Made by a program: the position numbers and the translations under genes
Source: Ilex aquifolium
Taxonomy: Eukaryota > Streptophyta > Magnoliopsida > Aquifoliales > Aquifoliaceae
NCBI GenBank assembly: GCA_951799425.1
Contig: OX637397.1
Span: forward strand, 14,344,064 to 14,408,063
Reading direction: 5' to 3'
DNA: 64,000 bases
Shown here: in pieces, positions 1 through 9,945 of the stretch
Layout of the letters: the number at the start of each line of letters is the position of its first letter
How positions within the stretch are numbered: the first letter of the stretch is position 1
Notes under the pieces: model-generated
Seen by the model: only the letters and a program-made list of their open reading frames with translations
What the model was told of the DNA's origin: nothing
Databases searched by the model: none

Positions 1-340
1 TATTACTTTTGCTTTAGGGGACACAAAGCCCATTTTGTTTTGATGCAATGTTTATTTTTTAAGAATTGCCATCAATTTCACTTGGGACCGAGGGGCCCCA
101 AAAGGCGACTCCCAACATGTGGGATGTTACCCTCCTCGTAGGAGGTGTATCCCTTTGCGTATTTGGGCACAATGCTCTAACAAGGTTCAAGATTATCCTG
201 CCTGGGGCCATGCCCCTGGTTTGGGTGCATATGTCTTCCACCCGGAGCATGGACCAAGCGACTAAGCTTGAGGCTCATGTTAAATCAGGATTGCCAAAAA
301 AAAATTGATCCTTATTCTACATCAAAAGTTTGTACATTGT
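1..340 (-). other. Region downstream of gypsy integrase, unresolved
   Basis: On the minus strand this follows the integrase C-terminus, where a 3' UTR, polypurine tract and 3' LTR would be expected. I see no clear polypurine tract or terminal motif. The short ORFs here overlap on both strands and have no recognisable content. Confidence 0.3.
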
Positions 341-344
341 TTTA

Positions 345-1330
345 ATGAAAGAATTTTTACAAGTTGACCACATTCCATGATCAGGGGACAAGCTTGTCCT
401 CTAGGTCTTCTAATTTGTTGGAACCCGAACCTCCCACCGACACCACTTCGTAAGGCACTTCTCAGTTGAGACTAAGCTTTCCATCAGTTGGTTCTCGAGT
501 ATTCCTGACCACTTCTCGAAGTACTAGGTCTCCCACTTGGAATTCTTGAGCTCAAACCTTCTTCTTGTACAACCTTGTCAATTCTACCTAGTACTTAGCG
601 AGTTAAATTGCAACAAGCGAGCTCCTTTCTTTGGCTAGTTCATGGTCTCGTGCCACTTGTTGGTCATTCATGCTTGTCTCGAAAGCTTGACTTTTGATTG
701 TCAAGAAGCTAACCCGAGAGGTATTGTTGCCTCCATCCTATAATCCAATGCATAAGTTGTCTCCCTTATTAAGCTTCGGAGCGTCATTCAGTATGCCCAT
801 AATACATTGAGCAATTCTTAGGTCCACCCCCTCCTTTTTCTTTCTCAGCCTTTTGTTCATATCATTAAGAATGGTCTTATTAGAGATCAGACCGTGGCTT
901 GGCCCTAGCATTTGGAGTAAGATGGGGTCAAGTAGTAGTTTCTGAAGTAGTAGCCTTCGTAAAATTGTTTGAAGGATCACTATTAAATTGGGCATCATTA
1001 TCGGACACTTAGCATTAGGGTAGTTCAAATCAGGTGATAATGTTCTTCAATTCGAACCTTTTAGTGTTTGTATCTCAAACGTGAGACAAGGACTCATCTT
1101 CTACCCACTTTGTGAAGTAGTCTATTGTTAGTAACAAGAATCTTTTGTTAATCGAGGCCTTAGGAAAGGGCCCGACGATGTCTAGCCCCCATTGAGCAAA
1201 AAAACACAGACTCATAAGGGGGTTGAGGTCCTTTATCGACTCTCTAATGATGGGGACAAACTTTTGGTACTTAACATATTTCTAAACATATTGTTGGGCG
1301 TTTTTCTGTGTATAAGACCACCAGTACCCC
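345..1330 (-). pseudogene. Gypsy integrase remnant
   Basis: Read on the minus strand, about 1085-1200 gives QWGLDIVGPFPKAS followed by a TIDYFTKWVE-like stretch, which is the start of the integrase core with its first catalytic Asp. Near 410-600 comes the C-terminal part with EFQVGDLVLR and GKLSLN-EVPYEVVSV, matching the GKLGPNWEGPYRV pattern typical of plant gypsy integrases, and then an SNKLEDLEDKLVP-like end. Stops interrupt every frame, so no protein can be made. Integrase inserts retrotransposon cDNA into the chromosome; this copy is dead. The assignment rests on these motifs. Confidence 0.75.
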
Positions 1331-1599
1331 TACGAGATAGCTCGACGGGCTAAGGACTGACTGCCTGTTTGGCTTCTGTATATCCCTTCATAGATTTCAA
1401 AAAGTAAAGGAGACTTGCTATAGTCAAGCCATTTCTAGTCTAGCGAGACCCAAAATCTAGGAGTTTTAAGCTTGACCTTATAAGCCTACCTGCTACAGTC
1501 AGGCAATTCTCCCCATGTTGAGATACTTGATGAAAGGGTCATCTAACCCAAAGGGGTTTTATCAGCTAAAACTTTGAGGGACTCGGTTAAAATGGGTTC

Positions 1600-2035
1600 A
1601 CTAATGCTAGATTGAGGGATATACTACACGCTTATCCTTGTGGTGAATTTCGAGAAGCGCCGAGTATAAACAAGCCAAGGTGTTGGCATGGTTGTTTTTG
1701 TCCGGTGAGACCTATGTAATAAGTATTTCCTTGAACTCAACCATCATTGCATGTGCTCTCTAGTGATATGCTTTCATCTTGGGATCTCGGGCATCAAACT
1801 CCCCGTTAATTTGATTCATGATCAGTTAGAATTCAAAGAATGCCTGTAAGCGATCATCCCCCGACCATTCTTGCCTTGTCGAGACACAAGATAAGGGCCT
1901 CGTACTTAGCTTAATTGTTCGAGGCTCAAAACCCGAGCCTTATTGCCTTCTCGATTGTAGCCCCCCTCAAGGCATGATCCATCTACATACAATCTCTAGG
2001 CCTCGTGTGAGGCTTCAGAGGGGTTCTACACCTAC
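1600..2035 (-). pseudogene. Second RNase H-like domain (Tat lineage) remnant
   Basis: Minus-strand reading gives an N-N-x-AKYEALI segment near 1900, followed by a degenerate NGEFDARDPKMKAYH pattern near 1760-1830. This pair is characteristic of the additional, plant-type RNase H found between RNase H and integrase in Tat-lineage gypsy elements. Several stop codons and at least one frame change are present. I infer the lineage from this domain; a tree of the reverse transcriptase would test it. Confidence 0.6.
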
Positions 2036-2039
2036 TTTT

Positions 2040-2450
2040 CTTCAAGGTATGGTTTTGGATGGGTAAATTTTGTAATGAAGTTAGTCAAAACTTGACCCTT
2101 TTTGGATATTTTGGGCTTTTAATGCATTTCAAACTCCCCAATCTCAACAGCCCACTAGGCAATCATGCCTGATAGGTCTATCTTTCGGAACATAGCCTTG
2201 AAAGACTGATCAGTAAGCATGACAATGAGGTGTGCATAGAAGTAGTGTTTCAATTTCCTGGTTGAAGTCAATAGGTCTAGGGTGACTGCCTCTGATGGGA
2301 GATGCCTGGTTGTAGGATCCAAAAGGAATTTACTTATATAAAAAATAGGTTTATGCTCTAAGGCATGTTCCTTGACTAGTGCCCAATTAACTTCATAGTT
2401 TAACAATGCCACGTAAAGGAATGGTGTCTCCCCAGGCTCCTACACCAAGA
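2040..2450 (-). pseudogene. Gypsy RNase H remnant
   Basis: The longest open stretch (2155-2412) reads ALLNYEVNWALVKE, KPIFYISKFLLDPTTRHLP, TSTRKLKHYFYAH and VMLTDQSFKAMFRKIDLSG. This is the RNase H domain of plant gypsy elements, which degrades the RNA strand during reverse transcription. Just upstream in frame lies ETPFLYVAL, the usual domain entry; downstream is a WAVEIGEFEMH-like end. A stop lies between the two ends. It directly follows the reverse transcriptase remnant, as expected for the polyprotein order. Confidence 0.8.
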
Positions 2451-2499
2451 GTGTGAAAGGCGACTCCAAGTACCCCTTTATCCCTTGCGAAGTTTGGTC

Positions 2500-3190
2500 A
2501 TATTCATCGTCCCATACGTCTTTCTAGGTTTTCTTTAAGTCTTGAAGAAGGGCTTACATTTATCCGAGTACTTGAAAATGAAGTGAATAAGGGTGACTAC
2601 CATCCTAGTGAGTTTTTGGATATCTTTGATAGATTGGGTTCTTTGAATCCTTAAAATGGCTTACATTTGGTCGAGGTTGGCTTCAATGCCCCAAAGGGTC
2701 ACCAAGTAGCCGAGGAACTTCCCTGAGTTGATGCAAAATTGGAAATTAGATGCATTTAGTTTCAGCCCATAGTTTTGAAGTATATGGAAAGTCTCCTGAA
2801 GATCCCTCAAACTAACCCCCTCGGGATCGGCTCTTGATAAGCAAGTCATTGATGTAAACCTTCGTAGTGACCCCGATTTGTTACTTGAATATTTTGTTCA
2901 TCATGCATTGATCTGTAGCCCCTGCATTCTTCAGGCTGAATGACATTTTTTTTCAATAACAAACCCCTTGGGTATGAAGGAAGTCTTCTCTTGGTCAAGA
3001 ACATAGAAAGGGATTTGGTGGTATCCTTTCTGGGCGTCGATGAATGTCATCCACTTGTGCCCCATGGTCGTATCCACTAACTAGTTAACCTTAGGCATTA
3101 TATCATCGTCCTTCGGGTAGGCTTTGTTGAGATCAGTGAAGTCCACACAAACTCGTCACTTTTCATTTTTATTTTTAGTATCATTGTAGG
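2500..3190 (-). pseudogene. Gypsy reverse transcriptase, 3' part (split by insertion)
   Basis: Minus-strand reading gives RVCVDFTDLNKAYPKDD (about 3110-3165), the hallmark of gypsy reverse transcriptases, then MSFSLKNAGATDQ near 2900-2940 and VYIND at 2845-2859 in place of the active-site Y-x-DD. The next stretch (2661-2849) ends the domain with YGLKLNAS and SGKFLGYLVT. The first catalytic Asp-Asp position is changed to Asn-Asp and stops are present, so the enzyme is inactive. The N-terminal part lies at 13337-13520, on the other side of the tandem LTR element. Confidence 0.85.
3186..3190. repeat. Left target-site duplication GTAGG
   Basis: GTAGG directly precedes the TGATTAACC start of LTR 1 and recurs directly after LTR 3 at 13332-13336. 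A five-base duplication is standard for gypsy integrase and shows that the whole 10.1 kb block behaves as one insertion. Confidence 0.9.
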
Positions 3191-4487
3191 TGATTAACCA
3201 TCGAAAGTGCTATTTTATTATATTTAATAATTGGTTAATTGCATATTATTTGTGATTAAATGTGTTAAATTCCTTGATTTTCTAATTTGATACTTTTTCT
3301 AGTTGTTTGGTTTATTTTGCAGGTAAATTGGTTGATTTAAAGTAATAATGGATAATGCAAGTGAAACAATCACTAGAGGAAGAATCACAATTGATAAGGA
3401 TGGAAGAGTCAAGATTGGGATAGGAAGACTTGAAGATAAATCAGAATTTTAATCCTTATAAGAGTTTAAGTGAGAAGAAAACTCATTTAAAGTTGAATTA
3501 GGAAAGTTTCCTAAAAGATAAGGATTTGACACGTCTTCAGTATTTCATTCATAACTTTTGACTCCGATATCGGATTAACCTGATTTTTGTGGGGTTGGAA
3601 AGAAGACTTCAAGGGCTACAGAAGTGTATTTCACGAAAATTTCGTGATTCAGTCTCTAAATATGCGAAATTCAAGCTCGAAGTCTGGATAGATTTTGTAC
3701 CCGCGGGGCCCAAGATTTATGCACGTGATTTAACCTTACAAGACATCTTTTTGAGAAAGGAATTCCTTCCAATCTGTACTTAGGATTTATTTTACTATAA
3801 ATAAGGGCTCTCATCTATTGAGAGGGGGATCTTTTTGCTCACGAATTCTTCAGTGTATTTTGCAATTCTTTTATCATGTCTGGCTAGAAGGCTAAGCTAG
3901 GGCTAAGGGAAAACCTCTCAGTGAAGTACGGTATTATCATTGACTTTGTACTTAATGATTTATGATATTGTGTTAATCTAATTTCTGATCTTTTAGTAAA
4001 GTTTTTATTCTGTAAAAACTCCTGAGTTGTTGTGCCACGTACATCGATTGCTTGAGTTTCCCTGCGAATAAATAACTGGTTATTCCACGTTTGAAGTGTT
4101 AGCATTGTTTCATAAAATAATATGATTAATTTATTATTCAGGTTTCTGAATAATCCTTTGATCATAACTTTTGGTTTCATGACTTGATTTGTTATTTGGG
4201 TTAACTGACATTTAATTCCTGTTTCAAATTAAGCCTCAAGTCTTTTATTATTACCGTATGGAATTGAGAGGGAGTACCTGATGCTCTAGTATTTTTATTA
4301 CTGATTTTAATTATTAAAGTCAATTGTTTTCAATCAAAACTCCTCAAACAAACTTTCTCTTTTTAATTTATTAGTATTTGTGTGATTGTTTACTTGTTAC
4401 AATTCCTTGTGGATTCGACCTCGGACTTCCGAGAATATATTACTCTGCTCAACCTACGCTTGGGTTTACACTTTTAAAGTTGAAGCA
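3191..4487 (+). repeat. LTR 1 of the tandem element
   Basis: 1297 bases, TG...CA. Contains a TATA-like TATAAATA at 3796-3803 and a conserved end running into the primer site. It differs from LTR 2 and LTR 3 at 3203 (G instead of A) and 3726 (T instead of G). The 64-residue plus-strand and 98-residue minus-strand ORFs inside are repeated in every LTR and show no protein-family features. Confidence 0.95.
3796..3803 (+). promoter_or_regulatory. TATA box in LTR 1
   Basis: TATAAATA followed by a short GC-richer stretch, about 600 bases into the LTR. The same motif occurs at 8218-8225 and 12640-12647 in LTR 2 and LTR 3. Transcription would start shortly downstream, defining the U3/R border. Inferred from sequence only. 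Confidence 0.6.
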
Positions 4488-4493
4488 AGTTTT

Positions 4494-4510
4494 TGGCGCC
4501 GTTGCCGGGG
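4494..4510 (+). promoter_or_regulatory. Primer binding site, tRNA-Asp type (unit 1)
   Basis: TGGCGCCGTTGCCGGGG lies six bases after LTR 1 and is complementary to the 3' end of plant tRNA-Asp(GTC) as I know it. The same site follows LTR 2 at 8916-8932. There is none after LTR 3, as expected for a terminal 3' LTR. Confidence 0.85.
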
Positions 4511-4704
4511 AATTGTTTGAAGGCAAAGAACACATCGCCATCTATTGAGGTTTGCTTGATTTGAGATTCGTCACAGATCCGGTAATCTCGTCCTTTTTTT
4601 TTATTTTTTAATTATTTGTTTTATTTTTCCTCAGGTTAGATATTTCATATTTTTTTATTTTTATATTTTATATTTCTTTTAATGTGGTGTGAAGATTTTC
4701 CCCG

Positions 4705-5523
4705 ATGGAGGAATTCTGTGCGCTTTGTGATGACTATGGGCATCCCATTGAGGTTTGCCCTTTAATGCCAACTGCTCTACAAATTTTGAGGAATGGGTCA
4801 ATTGTATTACCTAATTCTTCTCAACCTTACCCTGACCATTGTTTTGAAACTTTTTATCCCAATTTTGGTTGGGGGAATGAACATTATCAGTTACCTATAT
4901 ATGCCACATCACCACAAGACCCTCCCCAATATCCAACATACCATGACCCACAAGAAAAGAATTTTGAAGATATTTTTAATGAATATATGCAAAGCACTCT
5001 AACTTTCAATGAAAATCAACAAGCTTTCAATGAAAACCTACAAGCTTGCAATACCCAAATAAGCCAAGATAGTGAAGCGATAAAAGACATGCTCAATATA
5101 TTGGTACAAGAACAAGAGGTTAAAAATAGTCAATATAGTGAGAGTGATTCTTTTCTTGAACTACAAACTGAGTTTGAATCCATTAATACTATTGATAGTG
5201 AAGAATTAAGTGACATTATTATTCCACAAGAGGTTTATGAGCCCAAAGACCTTTCATTATCAACAAGTAGTAATGAGATTCACATATCTAATATTGGTAA
5301 GGGTATGAAAGTTGAGTTGTGTGCTATAATTGATAAAGATATATTTTCTATCTCATTATTAGATTTGCATAAAAATGTATATATCTCCCTTTTCTTGCAT
5401 GTTCAAAATATATATTGGATATATGAGTGGATAATTCGATTAAAGGAGTTACTTCGACACCACATTTTTAAGCCAATAAAATTGAATGGTCGCATATTCA
5501 AATATGACTTTAAGCCGGATTGA
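4705..5523 (+). CDS. Gag-like protein with N-terminal zinc knuckle (unit 1)
   Basis: 272 residues, the only sizeable ORF of the internal region. Residues 5-18 form a C-x2-C-x4-H-x4-C zinc knuckle (C5, C8, H13, C18), the nucleic-acid binding motif of gag nucleocapsids. A Pro/Tyr/Gln-rich stretch with YPNFGWGNEHYQ follows (about 50-90), then a Glu/Asn/Gln-rich, probably coiled-coil segment (90-165), and a C-terminal part without family features. The layout resembles the C-terminal part of gypsy gag with the capsid domain missing; this is my inference. The ATG at 4705 is the first in frame and sits directly before the knuckle. A pol-bearing relative would be needed for mobilisation. Confidence 0.7.
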   Translation: MEEFCALCDDYGHPIEVCPLMPTALQILRNGSIVLPNSSQPYPDHCFETFYPNFGWGNEHYQLPIYATSPQDPPQYPTYHDPQEKNFEDIFNEYMQSTLTFNENQQAFNENLQACNTQISQDSEAIKDMLNILVQEQEVKNSQYSESDSFLELQTEFESINTIDSEELSDIIIPQEVYEPKDLSLSTSSNEIHISNIGKGMKVELCAIIDKDIFSISLLDLHKNVYISLFLHVQNIYWIYEWIIRLKELLRHHIFKPIKLNGRIFKYDFKPD

Positions 5524-6537
5524 GTGTGAGCTTTTATTTTTATTTGTACATAGTAGTTAGATTTTATTTTATTATTATTTTTTTTTTAATTTCAGTTTCC
5601 TTTTTTATTTGTTTCAATTTATAGTTTTTTTTTTGTTTCTTGAGTATTTTATTTTTAGGTTTTAGCGTTGTTGCGGCACCAAGTACTCCTATCCCTTTTA
5701 TCTTTATTCATTATTTTTACTGAACAACAAGATATTTATTTTTACATTGAGGACAATGTTGGATTTAGGTTGGGGGGTATGAGTATGCTTTATGCTTATG
5801 CTTTGTGTTGTGAAAATTCCTAGTTTATTTTTTATTTTTTGGTTTATTTACTTTGCTAAAAAAATTAAAAAAAAAAAAAAAATTCTTTTGGGTATTAAAT
5901 ATCTAAATAACATTTTTATGCATAGTTTAATACCACAATATAGAAATAATTTGCTTAACTTTAAATTTGTAACTGTTTAAGCATCACATAGAACTTTATT
6001 CTATATTTTTGTATCTTATATCATGTTCTTATAAAAACTCACAATTTGTGCACTATAGACTGTACCAAGTTGAAAATTTATTAGGTATTTTGCCTCGAGA
6101 ACTTGAAACATATAGTGGAGATGCATAAAAACCCTAGTGAGTTTTGTTCCAATCTTTCTTGGAGGGTTATTTACATTTACTCAATAAAAAATATTTTTAT
6201 TCAGCTAATCTCCTTCAATAGTTTCATTATTTTTGTTTTGGTTAACACCAATATTGTGAATGATTGCTTGACTTTGAATTATTTGCATGAGAAGTGTGTT
6301 ATCAAAAGCTCTTGAGATATGATTTTAGGCCATCTTTGTCATTATTTGAGCCTAAACCTTATTCTTTGAATATTATTATCCCTAGAAGCCATGATTGAGC
6401 CTTTGAAGCAAAATTTTATTTCTTATGCCCAACATATAATAACCAAGCCAATGAGAAAAAATAATATCTTTTACCCTTGGTTATCCTGAGATTGAACTTT
6501 TATTGTTTATGTAATTTGAGAGATGTTGGTTAAGAAA

Positions 6538-6722
6538 AGGAAAAAAAAAAAGAGTTTTACATACTTGTGAATATTTGCATTAGATGTCTTGCAGAAAAAA
6601 AAAAAGAAAAAAAAAAGTTGAAAAAAAAAGAAAGAAAGACAATATGTCTAGCTGTGAAAAAAAACAGAGTGAAAAAAAAAAGAGAAAAAAAAAATAGCAA
6701 GCATGTGTTTGAAAAGAAAAAA
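6538..6722 (+). repeat. A-rich low-complexity tract (unit 1)
   Basis: Runs of A broken by single G or short words make up most of this stretch; the copy in unit 2 is at 10960-11144. It is non-coding. Equal run lengths in both units support a very recent duplication, since such tracts change length fast. Confidence 0.85.
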
Positions 6723-7600
6723 AATATGAGCAAGTGATGTAAATTGTGCTTCTAAAGGATGGAGAGTGAAAGACTATGGAAAAAAGTTTGGTTGTGTAAT
6801 GTACATGTTCTCTCGGGATAGTCTTTTGAATTCCTGAATATCCTTCGTTTCAAAACCCTAATCCCAAGGCCTCATTACAACCTTAAATAAAGACCTAACT
6901 GATCTCAAGAGTGTATTGATGGATGCATGACTTGTGTGAATAAAGAAGAGAATGGTGATTATTTATTTATTGTGTGTTGATTTCCTTTCATGAGACTATG
7001 TCAAATCTTTTTCTTTTGGATTACGTTTTTTTTAATAGACATGTGAGCATTATTTTGTTTTGACTTAAATATCTTCTTCTCACATGTGATATTTGAGGGA
7101 ATAGTCACTATAATCTGAGAGAATCTTTTATGAGTGAATTATCTAGTGAGATTTGGCATTGAGACGAATAGTTGATAGTTGTAGAGGTGATTACCAGATA
7201 AATTACTGACTTGGTATAGTTAATTCACACTACACACGAGTTTATATGAGAATATGATAAGTGCATACATTTATATAGCGCATAGTTCTATATTATGTTT
7301 TGCATGTGCTTATAAAAAGTTTGCATCTTAGAATTTTTAGATTGTGGTAGCAATTTGTGTTATAAAATTATTATTTAGATATTTGATCACAGGTTGATGT
7401 TTGTGGGTATCATCTCTGGAAACCTTCACGAGACTATACTCGTCCACTAGGGGAAACCTAGGGGTTTAAAGGCTTGTTGCATATGCTAAATGCAATTGTG
7501 AGTCCTACGAAAGTGGATTTGTATTTTATTTTATTAGGTTATTTTGTTTTTAGTTTTTAGATTTTAGGATTCATGTATTACTAGGGACTAGTAATATTCA

Positions 7601-7612
7601 GGTTGGGGGGTG
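7601..7612 (+). promoter_or_regulatory. Polypurine tract before LTR 2
   Basis: GGTTGGGGGGTG lies directly before the TG of LTR 2; the same sequence precedes LTR 3 at 12023-12034. It would prime plus-strand DNA synthesis. There is no such tract before LTR 1, as expected for a 5' LTR. Confidence 0.8.
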
Positions 7613-8909
7613 TGATTAACCATCAAAAGTGCTATTTTATTATATTTAATAATTGGTTAATTGCATATTATTTGTGATTAAATGTGTTAAATTCCTTGAT
7701 TTTCTAATTTGATACTTTTTCTAGTTGTTTGGTTTATTTTGCAGGTAAATTGGTTGATTTAAAGTAATAATGGATAATGCAAGTGAAACAATCACTAGAG
7801 GAAGAATCACAATTGATAAGGATGGAAGAGTCAAGATTGGGATAGGAAGACTTGAAGATAAATCAGAATTTTAATCCTTATAAGAGTTTAAGTGAGAAGA
7901 AAACTCATTTAAAGTTGAATTAGGAAAGTTTCCTAAAAGATAAGGATTTGACACGTCTTCAGTATTTCATTCATAACTTTTGACTCCGATATCGGATTAA
8001 CCTGATTTTTGTGGGGTTGGAAAGAAGACTTCAAGGGCTACAAAAGTGTATTTCACGAAAATTTCGTGATTCAGTCTCTAAATATGCGAAATTCAAGCTC
8101 GAAGTCTGGATAGATTTTGTACCCGCGGGGCCCAAGATTTATGCACGGGATTTAACCTTACAAGACATCTTTTTGAGAAAGGAATTCCTTCCAATCTGTA
8201 CTTAGGATTTATTTTACTATAAATAAGGGCTCTCATCTATTGAGAGGGGGATCTTTTTGCTCACGAATTCTTCAGTGTATTTTGCAATTCTTTTATCATG
8301 TCTGGCTAGAAGGCTAAGCTAGGGCTAAGGGAAAACCTCTCAGTGAAGTACGGTATTATCATTGACTTTGTACTTAATGATTTATGATATTGTGTTAATC
8401 TAATTTCTGATCTTTTAGTAAAGTTTTTATTCTGTAAAAACTCCTGAGTTGTTGTGCCACGTACATCGATTGCTTGAGTTTCCCTGCGAATAAATAACTG
8501 GTTATTCCACGTTTGAAGTGTTAGCATTGTTTCATAAAATAATATGATTAATTTATTATTCAGGTTTCTGAATAATCCTTTGATCATAACTTTTGGTTTC
8601 ATGACTTGATTTGTTATTTGGGTTAACTGACATTTAATTCCTGTTTCAAATTAAGCCTCAAGTCTTTTATTATTACCGTATGGAATTGAGAGGGAGTACC
8701 TGATGCTCTAGTATTTTTATTACTGATTTTAATTATTAAAGTCAATTGTTTTCAATCAAAACTCCTCAAACAAACTTTCTCTTTTTAATTTATTAGTATT
8801 TGTGTGATTGTTTACTTGTTACAATTCCTTGTGGATTCGACCTCGGACTTCCGAGAATATATTACTCTGCTCAACCTACGCTTGGGTTTACACTTTTAAA
8901 GTTGAAGCA
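7613..8909 (+). repeat. LTR 2 (shared middle LTR)
   Basis: 1297 bases. It serves as 3' LTR of unit 1 and 5' LTR of unit 2. It has one private change, A at 8043 where LTR 1 and LTR 3 have G, and otherwise agrees with LTR 3 at the sites where LTR 1 differs. Confidence 0.95.
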
Positions 8910-8915
8910 AGTTTT

Positions 8916-8932
8916 TGGCGCCGTTGCCGGGG
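8916..8932 (+). promoter_or_regulatory. Primer binding site, tRNA-Asp type (unit 2)
   Basis: Identical to the site of unit 1, six bases after the end of LTR 2. Its presence shows that unit 2 is structurally complete from primer site to polypurine tract. Confidence 0.85.
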
Positions 8933-9126
8933 AATTGTTTGAAGGCAAAGAACACATCGCCATCTATTGAGGTTTGCTTGATTTGAGATTCGTCACAGAT
9001 CCGGTAATCTCGTCCTTTTTTTTTATTTTTTAATTATTTGTTTTATTTTTCCTCAGGTTAGATATTTCATATTTTTTTATTTTTATATTTTATATTTCTT
9101 TTAATGTGGTGTGAAGATTTTCCCCG

Positions 9127-9945
9127 ATGGAGGAATTCTGTGCGCTTTGTGATGACTATGGGCATCCCATTGAGGTTTGCCCTTTAATGCCAACTGCTCT
9201 ACAAATTTTGAGGAATGGGTCAATTGTATTACCTAATTCTTCTCAACCTTACCCTGACCATTGTTTTGAAACTTTTTATCCCAATTTTGGTTGGGGGAAT
9301 GAACATTATCAGTTACCTATATATGCCACATCACCACAAGACCCTCCCCAATATCCAACATACCATGACCCACAAGAAAAGAATTTTGAAGATATTTTTA
9401 ATGAATATATGCAAAGCACTCTAACTTTCAATGAAAATCAACAAGCTTTCAATGAAAACCTACAAGCTTGCAATACCCAAATAAGCCAAGATAGTGAAGC
9501 GATAAAAGACATGCTCAATATATTGGTACAAGAACAAGAGGTTAAAAATAGTCAATATAGTGAGAGTGATTCTTTTCTTGAACTACAAACTGAGTTTGAA
9601 TCCATTAATACTATTGATAGTGAAGAATTAAGTGACATTATTATTCCACAAGAGGTTTATGAGCCCAAAGACCTTTCATTATCAACAAGTAGTAATGAGA
9701 TTCACATATCTAATATTGGTAAGGGTATGAAAGTTGAGTTGTGTGCTATAATTGATAAAGATATATTTTCTATCTCATTATTAGATTTGCATAAAAATGT
9801 ATATATCTCCCTTTTCTTGCATGTTCAAAATATATATTGGATATATGAGTGGATAATTCGATTAAAGGAGTTACTTCGACACCACATTTTTAAGCCAATA
9901 AAATTGAATGGTCGCATATTCAAATATGACTTTAAGCCGGATTGA
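9127..9945 (+). CDS. Gag-like protein with N-terminal zinc knuckle (unit 2)
   Basis: 272 residues, identical to the ORF of unit 1. Same C5-C8-H13-C18 knuckle, Pro/Tyr-rich middle and Gln/Glu-rich segment. Identity of two copies 4422 bases apart reflects recent duplication and does not by itself show selection. No second ORF for protease or polymerase follows in any frame. Confidence 0.7.
   Translation: MEEFCALCDDYGHPIEVCPLMPTALQILRNGSIVLPNSSQPYPDHCFETFYPNFGWGNEHYQLPIYATSPQDPPQYPTYHDPQEKNFEDIFNEYMQSTLTFNENQQAFNENLQACNTQISQDSEAIKDMLNILVQEQEVKNSQYSESDSFLELQTEFESINTIDSEELSDIIIPQEVYEPKDLSLSTSSNEIHISNIGKGMKVELCAIIDKDIFSISLLDLHKNVYISLFLHVQNIYWIYEWIIRLKELLRHHIFKPIKLNGRIFKYDFKPD

Noticed and set aside
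3884..4180. 98-residue minus-strand ORF repeated three times, and the 64-residue plus-strand ORF
   Set aside because: Repeated only because they lie in the LTRs; no domain, and they cross the likely promoter and R regions.
7613..8909. Two independent adjacent insertions as origin of the tandem element
   Set aside because: The middle LTR is single and shared and no second target duplication is present.
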